From positions 62,001-126,000 of the forward strand of contig JAKJHU010000385.1 of the NCBI GenBank assembly GCA_022316685.1: a DNA stretch of 64,000 nucleotides. Reading direction: 5' to 3'. Under the pieces are notes generated by a model. It saw only the letters and a list, made by a program, of their open reading frames with translations. It had not been told where the DNA came from and made no database searches. The DNA is from Progne subis subis (Eukaryota > Chordata > Aves > Passeriformes > Hirundinidae). The position numbers and the translations under genes were made by a program. This document shows, in pieces, positions 55,101 to 64,000 of the stretch (positions are counted from its first letter, which is position 1; the number at the start of each line of letters is the position of its first letter).

Positions 55101-55764
55101 TGTTGAGGGTTAAGTTCTCCTGTAGAATTTTTCCCCCCCCATGAGTTGCTAGATTTTTTAAGTAGTGATAGTTAAGCGGTGCTTAACCTGACAAAAGAAG
55201 TTGATCACTTGGTTTTGGGAGAGGGAGGAGGCTCCCGGGAGAGCTGAGGTGTGGTCTCACTGCTCTCAGTCTTCCGGGGAGCACAGTTCGAGCGACTGCT
55301 GGCTGCCTGGAGTCCACGGTTAACAGAGGAGTTTGGTCCTGGGAATTCTACCATCTGTTGGAGTGCTCAGGAATTCGGAGTTTCTTCGCTGTCCTGCTGG
55401 ATTTTGGGTCAACCCTGGTAGAGCCGCTGCGGGTTCTCCGGCACTGCCCACTCCATCTGCCAGGACACCCCCTGCCTGCCGAGGACAATCCACCGCTTCC
55501 AGACATCAGCGCTGGAGTTCTCACCGTTTGCTCTCGGGGTTCTTGGTTCTGTTTTACTGTTATTATAAGTGCTGTTGTTGTTTATCTGTCCTGTTATATT
55601 TACTAGTAAAAGACTGTTATTCCTTTTCCCCATAGCTCTGACTGAAAAGGTTTTTTTTTTAATCTTCCAAATTATAATAACACGGAGGGAAGGATTTGAA
55701 TTCCTCATTTCCTGGAGAGGCCTGCCTCTCCTTAGCAGACACCTGTCTTTTTCAAACCAAGACA
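55101..55764 (+). repeat. 3' LTR of class III provirus, different family
   Basis: 664 bp, TGTTGAGGG to CCAAGACA. Unrelated in its first 400 bases to the 5' LTR at 49176. Its end corresponds to the minus-strand LTR at 26246-26943. Confidence 0.75.
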
Positions 55765-56314
55765 CTCACATGCAAAACAAAGTAATCCAACTTAAACTCA
55801 TATACTGTATGCTAATATATATTCATTAATATTGCTAGTAAATCTCCTATTTTAATTCATAAAATCTACGTCACTATACTACATAGTGCATGATCCACTT
55901 GTTGTTAGGGGGTCTTCTTGGCTTTTTGGTGGTCTTCTCAGATGAAGGCTCATCATCTTCCTCTCCTCCTATGAATAACCTTACTGATTGCGCGTGCGCT
56001 CTAAGTTTTGTGTTATACATAACGAAGCATTATGTTCCAAAAAGTAATTATTTAATGGATCAAACCACCACCCAAACTCCCAACCTTGGAGTAGTCCCAG
56101 CTTTGGCCAATCCAGCTTTGAAATTCTTGCTTATCTCAAACTGCATCCTGTATCTCATTTTTCTTATGTAGGAGCTGCCAAGGGGCCCATCTGCTTTGTA
56201 ACACAATCACATCTACTTTTCCTTTTACTACTTTATCGCAAATATTTTCTAAAATATATATTTCTAAAATATTAATATAATTACAATTAGCATGAATATT
56301 TTTCATTTATTACA
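55765..56314 (-). repeat. 3' LTR of class I provirus copy 2, truncated
   Basis: Starts TGTAATAAATG at 56314. It lacks the duplicated U3 block seen in copy 1 (about 97 bp shorter there) and lacks everything downstream of the TATA region, ending where ERV-L LTR 55764 begins. Confidence 0.8.
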
Positions 56315-56377
56315 ATTTCCCCGATTTCTCTTTATAATCCTATTGATTAATTTTTAATTTTTAATTAAAACTGAATC

Positions 56378-58638
56378 TCAATTTCTTCTATATTCCCAAT
56401 AATCCAGGTTTCTACACTCTCTCATTTCAGCCTCTAATTTTTCTAACATCTCCCATGCTGCATCAAACTTTTTGCATTCCTTCTCAAATTTGGTTAACAT
56501 CTCTTGTGCTACAGTCGTCTCTTTATGTTCAGTAAACATCTCTTTGGGTCCCTTCTTTTTAGTGCAAGTAGGTCTAGCTTTTAATATCATCAAAGAATCT
56601 GGTTTCCCTTTTGCTGCCAGTTCTGGATCAATGGGCATTGCTGTCATTTGCATTCCTTGTATCACTGGGTGGATTAGTCTCATAAGACATGGAATCATGC
56701 ATGGTAAGAATAACAATCCTAATCCAGAACATAACAGCATAAATCCCACCTTCTTCCACCAGGCTCCTCCAAAGAGGTTATCCCACCAATCAGTTTTTAG
56801 AATAGAATTCCATTTTTGAACAGGTATGTGTGCCACCCTTTTAATTTCTTCAGCAAGTTTTGTGATGGCTTCCCCATGATCATCTCTCTGCACACAGCAC
56901 TCAGATTCATTAAATCTTCCTCAAACTCCCCCTTCTTCAGCCAACAGATAATCTAGGGCAATTCTGGTTTGATATACAAATGCTCACATTTGTGAATGCT
57001 GCTTGGCCAGTAACTTCAGGGCATCAGAAGTATGGTGTGAAACAACCTCCACTCCCGCCTGGAGTCTTATCAACCGATTCAATAGATAAATTGGGGTCCT
57101 ATATCTCCAAGATCCACCCTCAGCCCAAGTTGCTGGGTCATAATATGCTATGATTCTTTCTGCAGGCCATTTGTCTTCCCCCCATTCCTGGTTTCCCCCT
57201 GCCTTTGGGAAGTTGAGGTTTAAATCTCTTTTATTCATTTCTAGAGCCTCATCAAGTGGTGTTCCTAGCATATTGCTCCTAGACCTTGGTATGATGAAGA
57301 AGGAGGGTCATATAACTCCTATGGTACAGGTTCCCTCCCACTTTTCAGGTAATTCACTCTATGATCATTGCCCACAAATGCAATATATTCCATCAGGGGC
57401 TTTCCATTTACTTTCTGTTTTTTCTTGTTGTTCCCAGTAGGATTTTAGGTCTTTTATATACTGGTAGGGGTTAGCTCCAGGACTTTTATGCCAGCACAAA
57501 TCAGTTTGATTATTCCACTCACAATTCATTTCCTTTGTTATTCCCCAATACCCAGTAAAAGTTTTTGGTCACCAGGTCTTAGTTTTATTATCCGAATTAA
57601 CTGCTAAGGTAGATATACAAGGAGTATTTCCCACCACTTCATTATATTTCCTTCCTTCTTAAGTTATACAGACTGTTCCAATTACTTGATGACTCAAAAT
57701 CCATCCTTCAGGGTGTTTTAATGTCTTGGAAATTTGAGTATTATTCCAATTTTAAAAATTGTTCTGGAGCTAGACTCTCACCTCTCCACAGCCATCTTTC
57801 AGCCATTCTAAGTCCCCCACAGATCCAGCATTTGGATAATCCTAATTCCGTAGCAATTTCTTGCATCAAATCTACAAAAAGTTTCTTAGCTGAGGTTGTC
57901 AAATCCCAGTCACTATACTGCTGTTTGAATTGTTCATACAGCTTATCTAGTTCCTTTAATTCTTTCCCTATGCCCTTTTTACATATTTCTTTTGTTTCTT
58001 TTTGTATTTCTTCTTTTTTTTCCTTAGTGCTGTACCTCCTATATCTATACTTGGATCATTCCCATTCTCATCTTTCTCAAAACAACAACAACAAAAAATT
58101 CATACTGAGGACAGATTTGATCCCTATAAGGATAAGGAGGTGGTCCATTAAATAATAAATTTTTCCCTATTCAATCCATTTTTCTATTTTTAACACAAAC
58201 ATCTATAAAATTGCTGTCATCGTAGCAGGCAGCATTAACATATGGATATGCCACATACACAAATTCCATCTTGTCCTTGACCCACATGGAGTGCTTGCAT
58301 TTATTACAGGGATCAACATTATTGGGACTTTGTTTTAGCATAGATTGTTCTCTCATTGCCCACTCTTGTGCTGCTTGTTTTATTATTGTTTGTTCCTGCA
58401 TTGCTCATTCCCTTCTCTCATGGACTCTGTCCAGAGTGGCTCCATAGTTTTGGCCAGTTGCCAAGGGCATCACCACAAACACAGTGAAAATAATCCTCAG
58501 GAGTTTTGACTTTCTACCGTCCTCGAGGCCCTTTGGGTTGCAGCCAAGGGCCAAGATGTCAGGATTCTTGGCAGCAAAGTTTATATCCTGGGATCTAGTC
58601 ACTGGTGCCTTTGGTCTCACTGGTACCCTTGGCCTCAT
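56378..58638 (-). pseudogene. env: env of class I provirus, copy 2
   Basis: Starts at 58638 with the same long N-terminal leader and hydrophobic signal as copy 1. SU is broken into several frames. The first Cys of the CX7CC-type motif is again TGA (about 56920). From 56893 to 56378 a 171-codon stretch is open: TM ectodomain end, membrane anchor, then a roughly 100-residue cytoplasmic tail with a Glu/Lys/Leu-rich heptad segment (TKFEKECKKF... EMLEKLEAEM). This tail is much longer than the usual gammaretroviral 30-40 residues. Confidence 0.85.
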
Positions 58639-58639
58639 G

Positions 58640-59480
58640 ATTGTTTCAAGGATGGCAGAGATTAATCACAGTTCTCACAGCACTGCCCTCTGTCTCTCTC
58701 TCTCTCTCTGGGTTAGTCAGCTACTTCCTCTTTTAGTCTAAACCAAAGCTCTGGAGATGTGCCAACCACAATAAGCTTTGCTTTTTCACTACTTCAGTTA
58801 ACAACCTGATTTGTTGATAGATTTTGCTCCGATGTTGGGGATTATTATTAAGTCTTCATTGCCAGAAATAGACACATTCACAATGCCAATTCACGTAAGA
58901 AATGTGTCTATAGCGTGGCACGCAAATTCCTTCTCCACAGGAACTGTCTATTATGATACACTGGTCTATAATATTATGAATTGTTTACTCTCTTACCTGC
59001 TCAAATTCATTGGTCTAAATTTGCTCTTAATCGAACTGCTGCATAAAAGGGTTCCATCTTCATATCTCAAAGGTGTTCCAAAAAAATCACTGAAAAAGCT
59101 TTTTTAAATTTAACTGTTCATGCACACCATCTAAGCAAGTTAAACAAACCAATTGTCTGTCTCTCTCTTCTGCTCTTGTTATTCTCCACCATGAATTAAG
59201 GCAAAGTGTACAAATAACACAAACCCATGGGCGACACTCTAAGCCATGCTTAGTACACTCCCAGTGTGTTACTTGTTCTTGGACTCTTTTAGTAACAGGT
59301 GTTTCCAGTCTCCTGTTCTGGAATTGTAGTTCCTCAAAGAGATCTGTTAGTGTTAGTTGCTGAGGGCCTCTTAAAATATTTTCAATCTGTTCAGGCTGTT
59401 CCCATTGATCAAGGAAGTGTCTAATCCCTTCCCGCTGGCGTTCTTCTGACTCCAAACTCAGTGGAGTTGCTGTCAACAGC
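58640..59480 (-). pseudogene. Accessory frame 2, copy 2
   Basis: Open 59476-59087 with the same ECTKHGLECRPWVCVICTLC block. After it, text reads LVCLTCLDG in the same frame, so the CLTC motif is in frame here. The remainder towards env (to about 58870) is broken by stops. Function unknown; see copy 1. Confidence 0.55.
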
Positions 59481-59619
59481 CAATCCAGAATGCCTAATTT
59501 TTCTAATAAATTAAAGAGAGTTGCAATTACAAAACAGAAACCTTTAATTGTTAACTATCAAAGGAGTTTTATAGCCTGAACAGGTTCAGCAAGACAATTT
59601 ATCTTATTCTGTTGTTTCT

Positions 59620-60163
59620 GGGTATCCTACTATATCCACATCTTAATTTTATTATGCTTTGTTGCTCCTGCAGTGTTCTCAAAGCCACTAATCGTTCCAT
59701 GTGATATGCTAAATAAATCAGTGCTCTTTGTACTTGATCTTCTATTATACTAAGTATCAATGTTGATCTGTGTTAAAAACCAATTTCACATTTTAAAGTC
59801 TCGCTCTACTCTACTAAAACATTGTATACAATTAATCATAAAAGCTGCATCTCTTTGGTCCCAAGGTACAGTTGTTCTGTGCCAATGTCTTTGTCTCAGC
59901 CACTTCATGGTCACTGCTTTACACCGCTCACACTGATGACCGTGTTTGCAGCAACCTTGCTGAAACATGGAAACTTCTCTCTGCGGGATGGCAGCTTCTG
60001 ACCTTTCTGTACTAAGGATATCTTGAATATCCTGGGGCTGGGTTATTATTTCCATATGTGGGTGGCACACCAAATGTGTTGCAGCATTATGTGAAATCCA
60101 CAGGTGAAAACGATTTTCCATATGAGCTATAGCCTCTGGGCACCAAATGCTCTCTTCAGCCAT
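59620..60163 (-). pseudogene. Accessory frame 1, copy 2
   Basis: ATG at 60163, MAEESIWCPEA start, 125 codons to a stop at 59786. It keeps the whole GCCKHGHQCERCK block. About a dozen residue differences from copy 1 over the shared part. Past the stop, homologous text continues towards 59620. Confidence 0.6.
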
Positions 60164-60255
60164 GTCATGGATTAATTATAATTTTACTTTAAACTGTTTA
60201 GGACACAGTTTTTTATTAAATTAAACCTTTTTTAATAAAAAAGGTTTTATCAAAT

Positions 60256-62726
60256 TTAAGTCTTTTTTAACTTTATTTTCAGGTCTCCTGGTGTCGAAAT
60301 AATTTTCCAATCTTTATTGGGTATAGGTCCTTTTACCCTTGAAGCATGAGCATAGCCTTTTCCTGCCATTTGAACTGTGGTTTTGTCAGGGAGAATCCAT
60401 TGTCCCTCTTTTAGAGTTGCTCCTAGGTTTTTCATGGCTTCTACTTCTGCTAATGAAAAGTATGGTGTTTGATTTTGTGTTCCTGCTTCCTGAAAAGTCA
60501 TAATTACATTGCTGCTTTCCCTCAGGGCAGCTTTCTTAGCTTCATCATCAGCCAAATTGTTTCTTGTTGTTTTAATCCCTCTCCCCCTTTGGTGTCCTTT
60601 CACATGAACCACTGCTATCTTTTTTGGGCTCTTCAAAGCTTTAAGAACTTGAATTATCAATCCTTGGTGCACTAATCCTTTTCTTTGAGTGTTTATAAGT
60701 CCCCTTTCATTCCAAATTTTTCTAAATGTGTGCACTACCCCAAAGGCATATTTTGAGTTGGTGTATATGGTCCCTTCTCGAACCTTTAATAACAGCAATG
60801 CACAGAATAATGCATAGAGTTCACAGGTTTGTGCTGAGCAGGACGGGGACCAGATTCTTTTACTTCCAGTTTTTCTCCACTAATTACGGCATACCCAGAT
60901 TTCCTTTTTCTGTCTACCAGTTGGGATGATACATCTACAAACAATTTTTCTCCGCTTTTTAATTCTTGTTCTCTCAAATCTGGGCATTTTTTTTTGTTTG
61001 TTTGTTTGTAACTCTATTACCTCTGTGCAATCATGTATTAATCATGTATTAATCATATATTAAATCAAGATAGCCTCATATTTTAATATTCTGCTATCAG
61101 TTAACGATGTTTTGGTCTCTTTAGCAAGGATACCCCTAATATTGTGGGGTCTGTACAAGCCCAGTGGTGCCCCAAAGGTTACTTTTCAGGCTTCTTCTAC
61201 TAACACAGCAGTGGCTACCAGAGCTTGCAGGCATGTTGGCCAACTCTTACTAATTGGATCCAATAATTTGGAATAATATCCTACTGGCTTTCGGCTTCCT
61301 GCCCAATCTTGAGTCAACACTACATAAGCTGTTTGATCAACTCTATTAACAAATAATTGAAAAAGCTTGTCTAAATTGGGAAGACTCAGTACAGGAGCTT
61401 GCAGTAGGGCTTCTTTAACTTGCTCAAAATTTTCCTGATCCCTTTCATCCCATTTCAAGTGATTGGTAGTTAATTTCTCATATAGAAATTTTACTTTTCT
61501 ACTAAACCCTTCTATCTCTTTCCTACAATAACACCAAAGACTCAAAAACTGCTTTATTCCTCTTTTAGACTTTTGGGTCCCATGTTCAATATTCCTGAAA
61601 CCCTTTCAGGGTCTAGCTTTTTCTTTTGTTTACTAACCCAATGACCTAAATACCACACTTCTGACTCTACAAACTGCAATTTTGACTTTGATATCTTCAG
61701 CCCGTTTTCTCCCAGAAAATTTAGAAGCTTAATAGTACCCTTTCTCGTTTCCTCTTCAGTTTCTCTTGCTACTATCAAATCATCTACATACTGTAGCAGC
61801 TTAATTCCTTTGGGTAACTCAAAGGACTCCCAAAGATTTTCTAACGCCCTCCCAAAAAGATTCGGTGCCTCTGTAAAACCTTGCGGTAGCACCGTTCACC
61901 TTAATTGCTCTCTCCTACCTGTATCTGTGTCCTCCTACTCAAAGGCAATCCCTACTGCCCTCATCCAGAGGGCAAGTCCAAAAGGCATCCTTTAAATCCA
62001 TGACACTGTGCCAAATGTAATTAGGAGGTACCTGGTTTAGCTACTCCTGGAAAGCGGGTAATGGTTCTTTGATTTACCGCTCTGAGATCCTGGACCAGTC
62101 GGTAGCTACCATCAGGCTTCTTTACCGGCAGGATGGGGGTATGATGTGGTGACACACAGGACTCCAACACCCCCCTGATGTACTCAATTCTCAACGACTG
62201 GTTTCAATCCCTTCCGACCTTCCAGTGATATCGGATATTGTTTTACTCGAATGGGGATTTCTGGGTTCTGTATTTCAATGCTAATGGGCTGAATGTTTAA
62301 TTTTCCTACTTGACCAGTATACCACACAGTGTCGCTAATCTCGAAATTATCTTCTTTGGTTAAAGACTAGATTTTAAATTTTCCTTCACAGGGTGTTATT
62401 TTAATGCTCAAGGCTATTATTAAGTCCCTTCCTAATAAATTTTTATCAGCCTCTGGTATTAATACCAAATCATTCAGTCCAAATTTTTTATCCAATTCAA
62501 TCTGCACATTTTAAATTACAGGAGCCAGAAGAACTTCTCCTTTAACTCCAATTCCTGGGACACGTTCACAACATACTTCACATCCTTGTGGTAGTTTTCT
62601 TACTATCGACCTAGTAGCTTCTGTGTCCACCAAAAATGTGATTTCTTACTCTTGAGGACCTATTTTCAGTTTTATCAAGGGCTCTTCTAGGTGTTCAGTC
62701 CTCATTAAATAGAGCTCCTGACCCCC
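60256..62726 (-). pseudogene. pol: pro-pol of class I provirus, copy 2, integrase core deleted
   Basis: Follows the UAG at 62729-62727. The protease site is again D-T-E-A (Glu codon 62621-62619), and a TGA at the end of the protease is the same as in copy 1. RT has an open stretch 61892-61554 with LPQGF and YVDD, then 61545-61186. RNase H lies at about 60980-60430. The jump to the C-terminal integrase scrap (HASRVK) at about 60375-60345 is at the same place as in copy 1. Confidence 0.85.
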
Positions 62727-64000
62727 CTAGTCTTCGTGAAACATTTTCTCATCTTGCTGCCTCCTTCTACAGAATTTTTGTAGGTGTCCCTTTTTGTGGC
62801 AATAAAAACAAGTGTGTCCTGTACCCCTGGAGGCAGGACAAGAAGTTTGTAAGTGTCCTTTCTGGTGACAGGAAAAACACATGGATCTTGTATCCCCAGA
62901 GGTGGGACCTGCCTTTTCCTGTTGTTGTGCTTTCCTGAGCACTTCTCTGTATTCATTGTTGTCTGTGTTTCCTTGACTGCTGCCATTAAAATCTGTGGTT
63001 TTGTCTTTTGCCTCTCCTCATCTCTTCTCACATACACTTTCTGTGCTTCTCTTAACAATTCCTGAAACCCCCTATCCTGCCAATTTTATACTTTTTCCAG
63101 CTTCTTCCTGATGTGCCCCCAGGCCTTAGCTACAAATTGTGTTTTCAAAAGGACCTGTCCTGCTGCAGTATCGGGGTCTACACCTGAATATAACTGCAAG
63201 GCTTTTCTTAGTCTTTCTAACCAGTGTGCCAGTGGTTCATCCTTCCCTTGGTGCTCACTTAGAGCTTTCCTTATATTCTGCCCCTTGGGCACTGCTTCCT
63301 GGATTCCTCGGATAATCATCCACCAGAGATCACTCCTATTCTGCCTGTGTCTTTCATTCTGATTATTCCAACCTGGATCTTGCACAGGTCATTTCTGATC
63401 CCCCTGGTCTGGCCCCTGACATTCTCTATCCCAAACCCTCATTCCTGAATGTCTAATCATTTCTCTTTCTTCCATGGTAAACAAGATTCCTAAGATAGAC
63501 TGCAGTTCCACCCAGGTGTATATATTCAGCCCCAAGAACTGATCTAATCTCTCTGCCACTCCAAGAGGATCCTCTAGCAGCCTGCCCATCTCCTTCTTAA
63601 ACTCCCTAACATCCCCTGTGTTCAGGGGAACACTCCCATCACCAATAGGTCTCTGTTCTGGGTTTGCCATTGGAACTTTTCTAAGCGGGTATAGTCCATC
63701 TTCCATTTGTGCTTCCCCATCCCCATCATCACTTCTCCCTGTCCCCCCACCTCTAGTTCTATGTGCTACTGGCTCCTCCTGAATAGGGGGCTGTGTTTGC
63801 ATTTACAGGAGGACCCTCAGGCGCTTGGGGTTGAACGGGCTGATTAGGTTGCCTATAAGGGGCTGGGAGGTGATCTAACAGATCCTAGGGCTCGTGTCTG
63901 TCTTGTTTGGCTGCTCAACCTCAAGTTTGTAAATGATACAATAGATGACCTTTGCTTCGCCGCCTTCAAGTAACAAATTCACCCTTTCCCCTGGGAAGCC
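62727..64000 (-). pseudogene. gag: gag of class I provirus, copy 2 (5' end outside window)
   Basis: Capsid stretches at 63802-63389 and 63385-63086, then nucleocapsid 62942-62727 with both CCHC knuckles in frame up to the UAG. The frame lacks the one-base deletion that copy 1 has before the knuckles. The Pro-rich linker and the end of matrix lie at 63800-64000. Confidence 0.8.

Larger units (their letters stand above)
49176..55764 (+). mobile_element. Class III (ERV-L-like) provirus with mismatched LTRs
   Basis: Order: LTR 49176-49835, Lys-like primer site (TGGCGCC at 49846), gag, protease, reverse transcriptase, RNase H, integrase, then a second LTR 55101-55764. No env, as usual in ERV-L. 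The two LTRs belong to different families: the first matches 28959-29631, the second 26246-26943. Flanks differ too (env relic on the left, class I LTR on the right), and there is no target duplication. Reverse transcriptase and integrase are long and mostly open. Confidence 0.85.
55765..64000 (-). mobile_element. Class I provirus with accessory region, copy 2
   Basis: The minus-strand copy of the 29901-40524 element. From the window edge: end of matrix, capsid, two zinc knuckles, UAG, protease, reverse transcriptase, RNase H, integrase remnant, accessory frames, env, polypurine tract and a 3' LTR (56314-55765) that is cut in R/U5 at the class III LTR. The 5' LTR is outside the window. Frames are in part better preserved than in copy 1 (nucleocapsid, env tail). 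Confidence 0.9.

Noticed and set aside
1..64000. tRNA, rRNA or microRNA genes
   Set aside because: No cloverleaf with A and B boxes or rRNA text was noticed. microRNA hairpins cannot be judged by eye, so absence is not proven.

Overview
The window is vertebrate, and almost certainly bird, nuclear DNA; a songbird is most likely. Evidence is CR1 LINE 3' ends, an intact OR14-type olfactory receptor, a short-intron C2H2 zinc-finger pair, a class II MHC beta relic, and very dense avian-type endogenous retroviruses (ERVs) of classes I, II and III. More than half of the 64 kb is retroviral or tandemly repeated. Such density suits a W chromosome or another low-recombination, repeat-rich region, but the sequence alone cannot place it.

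Layout. 1-1237: 5' end of a class II provirus on the minus strand. 1283-9159: a duplicon with two head-to-head paralogues of an unrecognised GC-rich gene (3515-4756 minus, 8039-8761 plus). Each has a TATA box and three CRE-like sites, and a hybrid ERV remnant (5058-6494) lies between them. 9160-13161: a deleted class II provirus with gag and a long open env. 13785-14717: olfactory receptor. 16200-22240: CR1 pieces, a class III LTR and two arrays of roughly 145-bp repeats. 22380-23250: MHC class II beta fragments in opposite orientations. 23737-25665: a zinc-finger gene plus a truncated tandem copy. 26246-29631: three LTRs, two with perfect target-site duplications or nested in CR1. 29901-40524: a nearly full-length class I provirus. 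40525-45893: a threefold tandem duplication whose junctions are pyrimidine microsatellites. 45893-49175: class II env remnant on the minus strand. 49176-55764: a class III (ERV-L-like) provirus with mismatched LTRs. 55765-64000: a second copy of the class I provirus on the minus strand, running off the window.

The most interesting item is the class I lineage present twice. It has a tRNA-Phe-like primer site, two zinc knuckles, an MLV-like UAG gag-pol junction, and about 1.65 kb between pol and env holding two cysteine-rich accessory reading frames. A simple gammaretrovirus has no such region. Both copies share the same deletion of the integrase core, the same changed protease active site and several stops, so they come from one already defective ancestor. 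All retroviral genes are described as relics; no functional reconstruction is given.
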